Assembly (NCBI RefSeq): GCF_947488715.1
Contig: NZ_CANLAG010000012.1
Span: 1 to 64,000, forward strand
Origin: an uncultured Tateyamaria sp.
GTDB taxonomy: Bacteria; Pseudomonadota; Alphaproteobacteria; Rhodobacterales; Rhodobacteraceae
Length of the DNA: 64,000 bases
Direction: 5' to 3'
Part shown: positions 26,235 to 35,632 of the stretch, one piece after another
Layout: the number at the start of each line of letters is the position of its first letter
Numbering within the stretch: the first letter of the stretch is position 1
Position numbers and translations under genes: made by a program
Notes under the pieces: generated by a model
The model's database searches: none
What the model saw: only the letters and a program-made list of their open reading frames with translations
Told to the model about the DNA's origin: nothing

Positions 26235-27590
26235 TCACACAGGCGTCGCAATCCGCGCACGCGCCGCTGCCGCCTGGTCGGGTAGGCCCGACCGGTCATA
26301 GACCTCGGCCAGCATCGCATTGAGCGGCACGCCATCGGGGTCAAAGGTGCGGCGCATCTCCAGCACCTGTTGCGCCTGCGAGGTACGCCCCGAACGGATC
26401 AGCGCGTCCAGATGGATCTGTTCGAAGAGGTCACGCTGCGCGTGGCTGCCGCCGCCTTCGGCCAGACGCGGCAGGGCCTTGCCCAGAAAACGGATGCAGT
26501 CCTCGTAATCCTCCGCCGCGTGGGCCGCGATGCCGTGGGCGGCCCAGAGCGCCACGTCTCGCCAGACCGCACAGTCGTGGCGGCTTTCGTCCTCGGCGCG
26601 CGCCTCGATGGCTTTGAGCAGGTCCTCGCCCTCAGGCCGGCCCGTGCGCCCCAGCGCGTAAAGGTATTGCAGGGTCAGGAACGGGCTTGTCGTGTCCGCG
26701 CCGCGCTTGGCCACGTGATCGGCCACGTCGGCCCAGCGGTCGCCCACGTTGACGCCCGCAAACTCCATCCGCGCCAGCAGCGACACCGCGCCGACCTGGT
26801 CCTGGCTGTAGTCCTTGGACAGGCCCCAGACATGGGTATCGTACGCCGCCAGCAGGTCATCCGTCCGCCTCGCAGAGATGTAGAACAGCGCCAAGTGCCA
26901 CCAGTTGTGTGTGTGCATGAAGCTGTTGAGGTCGGCCCAGTGATGCGCCACGGATTCCAGAAACGCTGTGCCCTCGGCCACCTGGCCACGGGTGAGGTAG
27001 ACATGCGCCAGCGCGTGATGCGCCCAGGGCTCGCTGTCGTCAATGGACAGGGCGTGGCGCGCCGCCGCCTCTGCATCGTCCAGCAGGTGGCATTCCTCGA
27101 AACCAAAGGCGAGCATCCCGTGGGCATAGGCAATGTCCGCCGCCCCCGGCTGCGCCTTTTGCGCGACGCGCAGCATGGCCGGAAAGTCGCCCGCGTTGAA
27201 CGTGTGGTACTGGCCCAGTTTCAGCATCACCATGTCGCGGGGATAGGCGCTGACCGTGGCCTCGCAGAGCTGGATCAGCTTGGGGATCTCACCGGCGACA
27301 AAGAGGCGCGCGGCCTCGACAGCGGCGTCCTCGCGCGCGGTCAGGCCGGTGGCGGCCAGCGCGTTGTCGAGAAACGGCTGCGCCAGTTTCGGGGCCACGG
27401 GGGCCTCGAGCAGCATGTAGAGGATCGCGGCATAGGCATTGGCCAGCCCGTTGGCGGGGTCGCTTTTGGCGGCCTTCAGCACATTGGCGGCCTTGGGCTG
27501 AAAGCTGATGAACCCGTGCACAAAGTCGTCGATGCCCTGGCGCGTGGCGTCATCGGTGCAGGTGATGGGCAGGCCGTAGAGGTCGTGCAT
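26235..27590 (-). CDS. Tetratricopeptide-repeat protein, TTC38-like
   Basis: This 451-residue, mostly helical soluble protein has repeated 34-residue-like units around AYAHGMLAFGFEECHLLDDAEAAARHALSIDDSEPWAHHALAHVYLTRGQ. The long HTHNWWHLALFYI segment resembles the TTC38-type TPR family, which is of unknown function. ATG 27590 (MHDLYGLPIT) is preceded by GGGGGA. It is the last gene of the long minus-strand run that starts at tetR. No catalytic motif is seen. Confidence 0.75.
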   Translation of the reverse strand: MHDLYGLPITCTDDATRQGIDDFVHGFISFQPKAANVLKAAKSDPANGLANAYAAILYMLLEAPVAPKLAQPFLDNALAATGLTAREDAAVEAARLFVAGEIPKLIQLCEATVSAYPRDMVMLKLGQYHTFNAGDFPAMLRVAQKAQPGAADIAYAHGMLAFGFEECHLLDDAEAAARHALSIDDSEPWAHHALAHVYLTRGQVAEGTAFLESVAHHWADLNSFMHTHNWWHLALFYISARRTDDLLAAYDTHVWGLSKDYSQDQVGAVSLLARMEFAGVNVGDRWADVADHVAKRGADTTSPFLTLQYLYALGRTGRPEGEDLLKAIEARAEDESRHDCAVWRDVALWAAHGIAAHAAEDYEDCIRFLGKALPRLAEGGGSHAQRDLFEQIHLDALIRSGRTSQAQQVLEMRRTFDPDGVPLNAMLAEVYDRSGLPDQAAAARARIATPV

Positions 27591-27600
27591 GATGTCCCCC

Positions 27601-28392
27601 TCAGATCGGGTGTTTGGCGGCGTAAGCGCGCAGCAGATCGGCCACGTTTTCCGGCGCGTCCCAGTGGATCGAGTGGCCTGCCCCCTCAAGGATGTGGTGC
27701 GGCAGGTGGCTGAGCACGGCAAGGATGTGATCCGGCGGCACGATCAGATCCAGCGCGCCGATCAGCACTTGGGTCGGGCAGGTTGGGCTGGCCAGTGCCG
27801 TGCCGTCGAACCCGCGCAGGGCGGTCAACTGGTGTTCCATCGCGTCCGCCGATTGTGCATAGGGATAGGCAAGGCTGTCGGCCACAGCCAGATCAACCGC
27901 CGAAGGGTCGTGAAATACCAGCGGGTTGAACAGCCACGGGAACAGCGCGCGTAACCACGTGTCAGGGGGCGCATCGCTGCGCCGGATCGCGATCATGTTC
28001 GCAAAAAGGGCGGTGTTGCGCGGCAGGCGCACAGGGGCGGATGCCGCGATATGGGTGGAGGCCAGGCGTTCCGGCACGTCCTGGGCCATATGCAGTGCGA
28101 TGATCCCACCCATGGAGTGCCCGATCACGTGATAACGGTCGTGGCCCAGGTGATCCATCAGCGCCAGCGCGTCCTTGCACATCAGGTCAATCGAAACCGG
28201 CGCATCCCAGGGTGTCGTGCGTCCGGTGGTGCGGTTGTCGGGTGTGATGCAGGTAAAATGATCGCTGAGCAGCGGCACCAGCGGGGTCCAGCTGGCGTTG
28301 TCTGACATGAAACCGGCCAGCATCAACAGCGGTGGCCCGTCCCCCGTCACCTCGTAGTGCAGTGTGATGTCCGCGCGATCAAGTGTCGGCAT
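27601..28392 (-). CDS. Alpha/beta-fold hydrolase
   Basis: This 263-residue hydrolase has the oxyanion region LMLAGFMSDNASW, the nucleophile elbow IGHSMGGIIAL and a C-terminal histidine in LEGAGHSIHWDAPENV. It resembles esterases of the 3-oxoadipate enol-lactonase group, but the substrate is unknown. ATG 28392 overlaps the end of the upstream peptidase gene by 14 bases, so the two are coupled. Confidence 0.85.
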   Translation of the reverse strand: MPTLDRADITLHYEVTGDGPPLLMLAGFMSDNASWTPLVPLLSDHFTCITPDNRTTGRTTPWDAPVSIDLMCKDALALMDHLGHDRYHVIGHSMGGIIALHMAQDVPERLASTHIAASAPVRLPRNTALFANMIAIRRSDAPPDTWLRALFPWLFNPLVFHDPSAVDLAVADSLAYPYAQSADAMEHQLTALRGFDGTALASPTCPTQVLIGALDLIVPPDHILAVLSHLPHHILEGAGHSIHWDAPENVADLLRAYAAKHPI

Positions 28393-29383
28393 TGAGCTGT
28401 CCCCATGTGGGCAAGAGATCGTTTGGCGCAGGTGTGGCCGCATGGACCCCGCGCGCGATGGCGCGTGTCAGACATAGGGCTGCGGCATGGCCGATGAGGC
28501 CCAGATCGGCGGGTGCGGTCAGCGCCATCGCCCCGGTGGAGACGGCAAAAACCAGATCGCCATCGCCGGGGCTGTGCGCGGGCACGCAAGCGCGGCCGAT
28601 CCCGTCATGGGCGGCAATCGCGACCCGCTGGCACTGGGCCTTGTCGAGGGTCGCGTCTGTGGCGACGATGGCGATGGTGGTGTTGGCGCGTTCCAGCATG
28701 GCCGTCAGTTTACGGCTGTCCAGGCTGCGGCCAAGCCCTGACGCCGGGTCCGGCCCCAGCCCGCCGAATTCACCGTCGATCTCGAAGGGGGCGGCCCAGA
28801 AATGGCGGTCGCCGGGTGTTGTGACGCTGCCCATCGGGTTGGCGACGACCAGCGCCGCGACCGTGGCCCCGGTGTCGAGGCGCAGGGACGCAGTACCAAG
28901 CCCGCCTTTCATCATCGCGGTCATCGCCCCGGTGCCTGCCCCCACTGTGCCGATATCCGTGTGGTCAGTCGCCGCATCAAACGCCGCGCGCCCGAGGGCC
29001 GGGTAGGGCGTGTCGGTCCATTCCTTGTCACCGCCCGACAGCAGATCAAAGATGATCGCCCCCGGCACCAGCGGGATGATCGCGTCGCCCACGCGAAATC
29101 CACGCCCCTGCGCGCGCAGACCCGCCACCACGCCGGAACAGGCGTCGAGGCCGTAAGCGCTGCCGCCCGACAGGACCAGCGCGTCTACCTGTGCCACGGA
29201 TTTGTCGGGCGCCAGCAGGTCGGTTTCGCGGGTGCCGGGCGCGCCGCCCATGACGGAGACCGAGGCGGTGAACGGCGCATCGGCGGTCAGCACGGTCACG
29301 CCGGATTTCAGCGCGTCATCCTGTGCGTTGCCGACGCGGAGCCCGGAAACATCGGTGATCGCATTGTGCGGGCCTGGGATCAT
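28379..29383 (-). CDS. P1 family peptidase (DmpA/BapA-like N-terminal nucleophile aminopeptidase)
   Basis: This protein of about 334 residues has the P1 (MEROPS S58-like) layout: ITDVSGLRVGNAQDD at the N-terminus, LVLSGGSAYGLDACSGV, and VGAGTGAMTAMMKGGLGTAS in the middle where self-cleavage occurs in the family. It may act on beta-amino or D-amino peptides. ATG 29383 (MIPGPHNAI) has GGAGG 7 bp upstream; the frame is open seven more residues. Near transporter and hydrolase genes it could serve peptide or amide catabolism (inference). Confidence 0.85.
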   Translation of the reverse strand: MIPGPHNAITDVSGLRVGNAQDDALKSGVTVLTADAPFTASVSVMGGAPGTRETDLLAPDKSVAQVDALVLSGGSAYGLDACSGVVAGLRAQGRGFRVGDAIIPLVPGAIIFDLLSGGDKEWTDTPYPALGRAAFDAATDHTDIGTVGAGTGAMTAMMKGGLGTASLRLDTGATVAALVVANPMGSVTTPGDRHFWAAPFEIDGEFGGLGPDPASGLGRSLDSRKLTAMLERANTTIAIVATDATLDKAQCQRVAIAAHDGIGRACVPAHSPGDGDLVFAVSTGAMALTAPADLGLIGHAAALCLTRAIARGVHAATPAPNDLLPTWGQLNADT

Positions 29384-29395
29384 TTTTGCGCCTCC

Positions 29396-29422
29396 GGCGG
29401 GCATATTTTAGGGAACAATGAA
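29396..29422. repeat. Intergenic GGCATATTTT..GAACAATGAAG element
   Basis: GGCGGGCATATTTTAGGGAACAATGAA, without an obvious GC hairpin here, between the cupin and P1 peptidase genes. It belongs to the element family described near 16794. Confidence 0.5.
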
Positions 29423-29425
29423 GGG

Positions 29426-29776
29426 TCAGATGCGCGGTTTGGCGGCAGCTGTTGCCGGGTCGCCGGTGTTGGGCTCGCCAGCGGGTTCGATCAGTAGAAC
29501 CTTGCATTCGTGTTCTGCGCGGGGGCGGTGGGTAACGCCCTTGGGGACGATGAACAGCTCGCCGGCCTTGACCGTGTGGCTGGTGGTGTCGAGGTCCATC
29601 ACCATTTCGCCGTCGAGCACGAGGAAAAAGTCGTCGGTATCCTCGTGCAGATGGTAGGGGAACGCGCCCTGGAATTTGACCACCATCACCTCGTTGTCAT
29701 TGTAATCGGCGACGACGTGCGGGTCCCAGTGGCTGTCAAATTGGGCGAGTTTGGCGGCGAGGTTGATGGGGTGCAT
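29426..29776 (-). CDS. Cupin-domain protein
   Basis: This 116-residue single-cupin protein has the metal-binding motifs PYHLHEDTDDFFLVLDGE and IVPKGVTHRPRAEHE, which supply histidines and glutamate. Small cupins of this form have varied or unknown enzymatic roles. ATG 29776 has AAAGGAG upstream; the longer open frame to 29866 is not cupin-like. It is part of the long minus-strand gene run. Confidence 0.85.
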   Translation of the reverse strand: MHPINLAAKLAQFDSHWDPHVVADYNDNEVMVVKFQGAFPYHLHEDTDDFFLVLDGEMVMDLDTTSHTVKAGELFIVPKGVTHRPRAEHECKVLLIEPAGEPNTGDPATAAAKPRI

Positions 29777-29843
29777 GGGCGTCTCCTTTTGTGGGGCCAT
29801 CATGCCGGTATTGGGCGGGGCGGCAAGGGGACGCGTGGGCGGA

Positions 29844-30167
29844 TCAGGTGAAGAAGCGGTCCGCATCGAAGGGGATCAGGTGATCATGCGTCACGCGCCG
29901 CTCGGTTTTTGCGGTGACCGGGCGGCCGTTGTTCCGAACGGTGCGCAGGGTGGGTCGGTCGGGGTCGCCCCGGACGATCAAATATACAATGCCGATCTTG
30001 TAGGGGCTCATTCTAAGCTGGGCGGGGTCGAATTGCGCCAGGTGGTGAACGCGGTGTTGCGTTTTGCGACGGTGACGCATCCAGAGCATGGCCGCCATAT
30101 AGACAGCCAGACCGCTGAGGAACGCGATGTAGGCATCGAGGCTAATTTCGACGAAGAGAGCATTCAA
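29844..30167 (-). CDS. Small membrane protein of unknown function
   Basis: This protein of about 107 residues has a single predicted membrane helix near the N-terminus (AYIAFLSGLAVYMAAMLWM) and a basic cytoplasmic-like tail. The TTG at 30167 overlaps the stop of the upstream SDR gene (TTGA), which supports this start and translational coupling. I do not recognise the family; it could be an accessory of the neighbouring dehydrogenase. A plus-strand open frame across it looks like a shadow. Confidence 0.55.
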   Translation of the reverse strand: MNALFVEISLDAYIAFLSGLAVYMAAMLWMRHRRKTQHRVHHLAQFDPAQLRMSPYKIGIVYLIVRGDPDRPTLRTVRNNGRPVTAKTERRVTHDHLIPFDADRFFT

Positions 30168-30904
30168 ATGCAACGCCCGCCGTCGATTTCCATGGCGACG
30201 CCGGTGATCATCGAGGCGGCGTCGGAGCACAGGAACGTCGCGGCCGCACCCATGTCCTGCGGGGTGGAGAAGCGGCCCAGGGGGATGGTGGAGAGGAATT
30301 TCTCGCGGATTTCGGGGGTGTCTTCGCCCATGAACGATTTGAGCAGAGGGGTTTCGCCTGCCACGGGGTTGATGGCGTTGACGCGGATTCCGTGGGGGGC
30401 CAGTTCGACCGCCATGGCCTTGGTCGCAGTGATCATCCAGCCCTTGGAGGCGTTGTACCAGTTGAGCCGGGGGCGGGGCGACACGCCTGCGGTGGAGGCG
30501 ACGTTGAGGATCGCGCCCGCGTTGCGGGATTTGAAGTGCGGGACCAGGGCGCGGGCGGTGAGGTAGACGGACTTGGCATTCACCGCAAGGACGCGGTCAA
30601 AGTCGTCTTCGGTCACGTCCTCAAGGGCCTGGGGTAAGTGGGTGATGCCCGCGTTGTTCACGAGGATGTCGAGGTGGCCGAAGGCGGCGAGCGTGGCGTC
30701 GGCCATGGCCTGTACGGAGGCGCCATTGGCCACGTCGACCTGCACTGCCTGGCCGCCGATGTCATCCGCCACGGCCCTTGCGCCGTCGCCGTTCAGGTCG
30801 GCCACCATGACGCGCGCGCCTGCGTCGGCGAATGCGCGGGCGATACCGTCGCCAAAGCCGGATGCGGCCCCGGTGACCAGTGCGGTTTTGCCTTCGAGTT
30901 GCAT
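30164..30904 (-). CDS. Short-chain dehydrogenase/reductase (SDR), first
   Basis: This 246-residue classical SDR has the NAD(P) motif GAASGFGDG near residue 12, NNAG at about 85, and the catalytic S...YNASK tetrad (WYNASKGW). An aspartate in VADLNGDG after the second beta strand suggests NAD preference. ATG 30904 follows AAAGGGGGA. Substrate unknown; probably an alcohol in the catabolic route of this operon (inference). Confidence 0.9.
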   Translation of the reverse strand: MQLEGKTALVTGAASGFGDGIARAFADAGARVMVADLNGDGARAVADDIGGQAVQVDVANGASVQAMADATLAAFGHLDILVNNAGITHLPQALEDVTEDDFDRVLAVNAKSVYLTARALVPHFKSRNAGAILNVASTAGVSPRPRLNWYNASKGWMITATKAMAVELAPHGIRVNAINPVAGETPLLKSFMGEDTPEIREKFLSTIPLGRFSTPQDMGAAATFLCSDAASMITGVAMEIDGGRCI

Positions 30905-30998
30905 GGGATCCCCCTTTGCCGGCATTTGGTGTCCGGTCATTGAACGTGTGTTCGGGTCAAAAGTCGACCATCAGTTTGCGCCTTGGTCCGGCGTAGGA

Positions 30999-31397
30999 TC
31001 AAAGCGCGCAGGCGCCGTTTTCGAGGTCGATAATGGCAGAGCGCGCGATGTAGGTGTCCTGGCCCCCGACCTTGGGGCCGTAGAAATCCAGTTGCAGTTT
31101 CAGGAGCGACACGTCGGGGGCGTCGTCGATCGTGGCGGCAAACTCCAGTAGCGGTTTGACGTTGGAGGCGCAGAACGCAGGGACAAGGGCCTGAAAGTCT
31201 GCTTCGGTGGCGAGGCGGTTGGTGGGCACATAGACGGTCAATCCGGCGACGGGCGGGCCATCGTCCTGCGCCTGCTGGAAAAAGCCAAGCTCCATCGCGG
31301 GCCAGTCCAGTTCGATGTCCTGTGCGTGGGCGGGCGTCGTGGCCAGCAGGCACAGGGCCACGAGAAGCGGACGGGGGGAGGCGGGGCTGTGCGGCAT
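30999..31397 (-). CDS. Secreted protein of unknown function
   Basis: This 132-residue protein has a clear N-terminal signal peptide (PLLVALCLLATTPAHAQ, cleavage likely after AHA). The mature part is small and acidic and I cannot assign a family. Two cysteines (FCAS, GACAL) could pair in the periplasm. It lies between two SDR genes on the same strand, 21 bp from the upstream gene. Confidence 0.6.
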   Translation of the reverse strand: MPHSPASPRPLLVALCLLATTPAHAQDIELDWPAMELGFFQQAQDDGPPVAGLTVYVPTNRLATEADFQALVPAFCASNVKPLLEFAATIDDAPDVSLLKLQLDFYGPKVGGQDTYIARSAIIDLENGACAL

Positions 31398-31418
31398 GTT
31401 TGTTTCCTGCGCTATGTT

Positions 31419-32144
31419 TCAGGCCGTTGCGCGGCCCCCGGATTGGTCAAAGCAGAAGCCGGTGGAAAAGCTTGCCTCGTCGGAGGCCAGCCAGCAGGCC
31501 ATGGCGGCAATCTCCTCGACCGTGCCAAAGCGGCCCATGGGGATCTTGGACTGCATGAAGTCGATATGTTCCTGCGTCATCTGGTCAAAGATCGCGGTGC
31601 GCACGGCGGCGGGGGCGATGGCGTTGCAGGTCACGCCGGTGGTGGCCAGTTCCTTGCCCAGCGATTTGGTCAGGCCGATCACGGCGGCCTTCGAGGACGA
31701 ATAGGCTGGGGCGTTGGGGTTGCCTTCCTTGCCCGCGATGGAAGCGATGTTGACGATGCGGCCCCAGCCTTTGGCCGCCATCAGGGGGGCGGCGGCGCGG
31801 CAGCAGTAGAAGACGGCGTTGACGTTGAGGTTGTGCACGGCCAGCCAGTCTTCGACCGGGTAGTCCCACGTGGTGGTGTTGGGCCCGGTGATCCCGGCGG
31901 AGCAGACGAGGATGTCGGGGTTGGTCTGGGCCATGGCATCGGCCACGGCGGAGGCGTCGGTGACGTCGATCTGGCGGGTGGTCATGCCGGGGGTGTCGAT
32001 GGACGCGAGCGCGTCGGGGTTGATGTCCCAGACCTCTGCGGTGCCTCCTTCGGCCACAATCCGGCCCGCGATGCCTGCGCCGAGGCCCGCGGCCCCGCCT
32101 GTCACGACGGCGCTGCGCCCTTTGAACCGGTTTTCGAAAATCAT
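31419..32144 (-). CDS. Short-chain dehydrogenase/reductase (SDR), second
   Basis: This 241-residue classical SDR has GGAAGLGAGIAG as glycine motif, CSAGITG as the NAG-like block, and catalytic YSSSKAA. The C-terminal Rossmann-SDR end (GFCFDQSGGRATA) is typical of the family's oxidoreductases of sugars or hydroxy acids. The ATG at 32144 overlaps the GNAT stop (ATGA). Substrate unknown. Confidence 0.9.
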   Translation of the reverse strand: MIFENRFKGRSAVVTGGAAGLGAGIAGRIVAEGGTAEVWDINPDALASIDTPGMTTRQIDVTDASAVADAMAQTNPDILVCSAGITGPNTTTWDYPVEDWLAVHNLNVNAVFYCCRAAAPLMAAKGWGRIVNIASIAGKEGNPNAPAYSSSKAAVIGLTKSLGKELATTGVTCNAIAPAAVRTAIFDQMTQEHIDFMQSKIPMGRFGTVEEIAAMACWLASDEASFSTGFCFDQSGGRATA

Positions 32145-32638
32145 GCTGTGTCGTTCCTTAAGTCGTATCTTTGTACGTGCCGCAGCTGTCCGTCGCCTGC
32201 GGTTGTGGATTTTTCGTGGGCAAAGCCCTGTCGGACCCAGAAGGCCCGACCGCGTGGGTTGGCGTCAAGCACGGAGATGCGCAGGCAGGTGCTGCCATCG
32301 GCGCGGGCCTGGTCCGACACATGGGCGACCATTTGCGCGCCAAGGCCGCGACCGCGCGCGGCAGGGTCCAGCAGCAAGAGGCCGAGATACCAGTCGTCGG
32401 GGCCGTAGAACCCCTTGAGGCAGGTGGCGATGCCGGTGAGCCTGCCGCCCGCCTGCGCACCCCAGATCCAGATCTGGTCGGGCGGGACGGTGGGGGGCGC
32501 GTCGGTCATTGCCTCTTGGACATAGGCCATGTCCGGCCCGGCCCCGGTTTCCAGTTCGATATAGTCGCGGGCGCGCAGGCACAGGTGCAGGACGCGGTCG
32601 CCATCGGCGGGCCATGTCAGGGGCACGATCTCAGCCAT
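32141..32638 (-). CDS. GNAT-family N-acetyltransferase
   Basis: This 165-residue protein has the acetyl-CoA motif LLLDPAARGRGLGAQMVAHV and the downstream FWVRQGF typical of GNAT enzymes. The acceptor is unknown. ATG 32638 overlaps the 3-prime end of the ALDH gene by eight bases, and its stop overlaps the SDR start, so it sits in a tightly coupled operon. The open frame is longer upstream but not acetyltransferase-like. Confidence 0.88.
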   Translation of the reverse strand: MAEIVPLTWPADGDRVLHLCLRARDYIELETGAGPDMAYVQEAMTDAPPTVPPDQIWIWGAQAGGRLTGIATCLKGFYGPDDWYLGLLLLDPAARGRGLGAQMVAHVSDQARADGSTCLRISVLDANPRGRAFWVRQGFAHEKSTTAGDGQLRHVQRYDLRNDTA

Positions 32639-34073
32639 GGTGGGCGGCGACAGTTTTGAGGGTGGAGAAGCCGTAGAGCGCCTCGAACCCTTTTTCGCGG
32701 CCATGGCCGGATTTGCCGACCCCGCCGAAGGGCAATTCCACCCCGCCGCCCGCGCCGTAGTTGTTGATGAACACCTGGCCTGCATGCAGGGCGCGGGCCA
32801 GTCGCATTTGCCGCGCGCCGTGGGCCGCCCAGACGCTGGCAACCAGCCCGTAGTCGGTGCTGTTGGCGATGGCTATGGCCTCGTCTTCGGTGTCGAAGGG
32901 GATCAGCACCTGCACGGGGCCAAAGATTTCGTCCCGTGCCAGCACATGATCGGGGGGCACGTCGGCAAAGAGGGTTGGGACCACATAGGCCCCATGTTCG
33001 GGCGCGTTTTTCAGGTGGCCCTGCGCGGCGATGGTCAGGTCCGCGCCCTGGGCGAGGAAGTCGTTCACGATCTGCTGTTGCCGGGTCGAGATCAGGGGGC
33101 CCACGCGCAGGTCATCCATGGCGGGGCCCACGGACAGGGCGGCATAGGCATCAGCCATGCGTTCGCGCACTGCGTCATAGGCACCGCGCTGAACGAGGAT
33201 GCGGGAAGAGGCAGAGCAGGTCTGGCCCGCGTTCTGGATGCCAGCGTTCACGAGGAAGGGCAGGGCGGCATCAAGGTCCGCATCGTTGAACACGATCTGC
33301 GGGGATTTGCCGCCCAGTTCCAGTGTGACGGGCACCACGTTGGCCCCGGCCGCCTGCTGGACCAGCGCGCCGGTGCGGACCGATCCGGTAAAGCTGATGT
33401 GCTGGACGCTGGCGTGGCTGGCCAGTGCGGCCCCAGCCTCGGCCCCCAGCCCCGGCACCACGTTCAGCGCACCGGCGGGCAGGCCCGCATCGCGGCAGAT
33501 ATGGGCAAAGGCGAGGGCGGTCAGGCAGGCCTCCTCTGCCGGTTTGAGAACACAGGCGTTGCCCATGGCAAGGGCTGCACCGACGCTGCGCCCGATGATC
33601 TGCATCGGGTAGTTCCACGGCACGATATGGCCCGTCACCCCGTGTGGTTCGCGCAGGGTATAGACGGTGTAGCCATCAAGGTACGGGATCGTCTGACCGG
33701 TGATCTTGTCCGCCGCGCCGCCGTAGAATTCCATGTAGCGGGCCAGCGCCACGGCGTCGGCGCGGGCCTGGGTCAGGGGTTTGCCGACGTCGTGCGCCTC
33801 GATCTCGGCCAGGTCATCGACGCGGGCCAGGACGGTGCGGCCAATCTCCGTCAGAATGCGGCCCCGTTCGGTGGCGGTCATCCGGCCCCAGTCGTCTGCG
33901 CGCGCGGCATGGGCGGCGGTTACGGCGGCATCGATGTCGCCCGCCTGTCCGCGCGCGATCTGCGCCAACGGGCTGCCATCGGAGGGGTTGGTCAGGGGCA
34001 GGGTGGCTTGGGCGGCGCGCCATTCCCCGCCGATCAGCATCAGGGACGGGTCGAACCAGAGGGCGTCTGTCAT
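32631..34073 (-). CDS. Aldehyde dehydrogenase (NAD(P)+), ALDH superfamily
   Basis: This 480-residue enzyme has the catalytic glutamate in VTLELGGKSPQIV, the catalytic cysteine in NAGQTCSASSRI and a C-terminal GGVELPFGGVGKSGHGREKG. It resembles betaine/aminobutyraldehyde-type dehydrogenases, but the substrate is not fixed by the sequence. ATG 34073 overlaps the ABC transporter stop (ATGA). With the SDRs and HDAC-like amidohydrolase nearby, an amine or aldehyde catabolic role is possible. Confidence 0.92.
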   Translation of the reverse strand: MTDALWFDPSLMLIGGEWRAAQATLPLTNPSDGSPLAQIARGQAGDIDAAVTAAHAARADDWGRMTATERGRILTEIGRTVLARVDDLAEIEAHDVGKPLTQARADAVALARYMEFYGGAADKITGQTIPYLDGYTVYTLREPHGVTGHIVPWNYPMQIIGRSVGAALAMGNACVLKPAEEACLTALAFAHICRDAGLPAGALNVVPGLGAEAGAALASHASVQHISFTGSVRTGALVQQAAGANVVPVTLELGGKSPQIVFNDADLDAALPFLVNAGIQNAGQTCSASSRILVQRGAYDAVRERMADAYAALSVGPAMDDLRVGPLISTRQQQIVNDFLAQGADLTIAAQGHLKNAPEHGAYVVPTLFADVPPDHVLARDEIFGPVQVLIPFDTEDEAIAIANSTDYGLVASVWAAHGARQMRLARALHAGQVFINNYGAGGGVELPFGGVGKSGHGREKGFEALYGFSTLKTVAAHHG

Positions 34074-35632
34074 GGTGTCAGCTCCAGTTGGGGCAGGGTG
34101 GGGGCGGCGTCGATCAGGGTGCGGGTATAGGGATGCGCGGGGGCGGTGAACACTGTCTCGGTCTGGCCGTCCTCGACGATTTTGCCCGCCTGCATCACCA
34201 GCACGCGGTCGGTGATCGTACGCACCACGCTGAGGTCGTGGGAAATAAAGAGATAGGTCAGGTTGTACTGCGCGCAAAGCCCCGCGATCAGGTCGAGGAT
34301 CTGGGCGCGCACGGACACGTCGAGCGCGCTGACCGCCTCGTCAAAGATCACAAGTTCGGGGCGGATGATCAGGGCGCGGGCGATGGCGAGCCGCTGGCGT
34401 TGGCCTCCGGAGAACTGGTGCGGGTACTTGTCCGCGTCGGCGGGCGACAGGCCCACATCCGTCAGTGCGGTGGCGATGCGGTCGGCCCGGTCGGGGGGCG
34501 GTTCGGGCAGCAGGTGAAAGGGTTCGGTGATCAGGCGCGACACCCGGTGGCGGGGGTTGAAGCTGCCGTAGGGGTCCTGGAACACCACCTGCATTTTGCG
34601 CCGCACGCTGGGGTCGGTGACTGGTGTGCCGTCCAGAGTGATGGAGCCCGCCTGCACCGGTTCCAGCCCGAGGATGGCGCGGGTGAGGGTGGATTTGCCG
34701 CAGCCGCTTTCGCCGACAAGGCCGATGCGCCCGCCGCGGGGGATGTCAAAGCTGACCCCATCCACGGCGCGGTGGTGGCGGGCGGGCGCAAAGAGGCGCG
34801 TGCGGGGCAGGGCATAGTCGCGCACGACGCCGTCGACCCGGAGAAGCGGTGCGTCTGACGACGCCTCTGGCAGGGCGACGCGGTGGGTCGAGGCGGCGAG
34901 CAGGGCGCGGGTGTAGTCATGGGCGGGGTTGGCCAGCAGGGGGGCAGTGGCGCCGTGCTCTACCACCGCGCCGTGGCGCATGACGGTGATGCGGTCGGCC
35001 ATTTGCGCCACGACGGCGAGGTCGTGGGTGATCATCAAAAGGCCCATGCCGTCCTCGGCGGCGAGACGTTTGAGCAGGGCGAGGATCTGCGCCTGCGTGG
35101 TCACGTCGAGCGCGGTGGTCGGTTCATCCGCGATCAGCAGTTTCGGCCCGCAGGCAATGGCGATGGCGATGACAACCCGCTGGCGCTGGCCGCCGGACAG
35201 CTCGTGCGGGAACCGCGCCATGGGGATGTCGTGCAGTTCGACGCGGTCGAGCACGGCGCGGGCCTGGGCGTCGGCGTTCAGGTCAGGGCGGTGCAGGCGC
35301 AGGGTTTCGGCCACCTGCGCGCCGATGGTCATCACCGGGTTGAGAGCGGTCATGGGTTCCTGAAACACCATGCCGACCGTGTTACCGCGCAGGGTGCAGA
35401 GCGTCGGCTCGTCCAGCTGCAAGAGGTCGTGGCCATCCAGTGTGACTGCCCCTGTGGCCTGTGCGCCGTCCGGCAAAAGCTGCATCACCGACAGGGCGGT
35501 CATGGACTTGCCCGAGCCGCTTTCGCCGGTGACGGCCACGACCTCGCCCGCGGCGACGTTGAGTGACACGTCGCTCAGGATCGGGGTGCCACCTATCTGC
35601 ACATTCAGGGCGTCGATCCGCAGCAGGGTCAT
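34070..35632 (-). CDS. Dipeptide/oligopeptide ABC transporter, fused double ATPase (DppD-DppF type)
   Basis: This 520-residue protein fuses two ABC domains. Walker A motifs are GESGSGKS (N-terminal half) and GESGCGKS (C-terminal half), with signatures LSGGQRQR and FSGGQRQR. It powers uptake through the two permeases encoded upstream. The ATG at 35632 overlaps the stop of dppC. Fused DppDF ATPases are common in alphaproteobacterial peptide or glutathione-type importers. Confidence 0.94.
   Translation of the reverse strand: MTLLRIDALNVQIGGTPILSDVSLNVAAGEVVAVTGESGSGKSMTALSVMQLLPDGAQATGAVTLDGHDLLQLDEPTLCTLRGNTVGMVFQEPMTALNPVMTIGAQVAETLRLHRPDLNADAQARAVLDRVELHDIPMARFPHELSGGQRQRVVIAIAIACGPKLLIADEPTTALDVTTQAQILALLKRLAAEDGMGLLMITHDLAVVAQMADRITVMRHGAVVEHGATAPLLANPAHDYTRALLAASTHRVALPEASSDAPLLRVDGVVRDYALPRTRLFAPARHHRAVDGVSFDIPRGGRIGLVGESGCGKSTLTRAILGLEPVQAGSITLDGTPVTDPSVRRKMQVVFQDPYGSFNPRHRVSRLITEPFHLLPEPPPDRADRIATALTDVGLSPADADKYPHQFSGGQRQRLAIARALIIRPELVIFDEAVSALDVSVRAQILDLIAGLCAQYNLTYLFISHDLSVVRTITDRVLVMQAGKIVEDGQTETVFTAPAHPYTRTLIDAAPTLPQLELTP

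Noticed and set aside
28385-28401. Possible extra copy of the 16-bp palindrome near 28388 (TGTCCCCATGTGGGCA)
   Set aside because: Several mismatches from the consensus; similar chance matches occur at 52567 and 57173.
29751-30566. Plus-strand open frame across the small membrane protein and first SDR
   Set aside because: It has no domain pattern and lies antisense to a classical SDR with its full catalytic motif.
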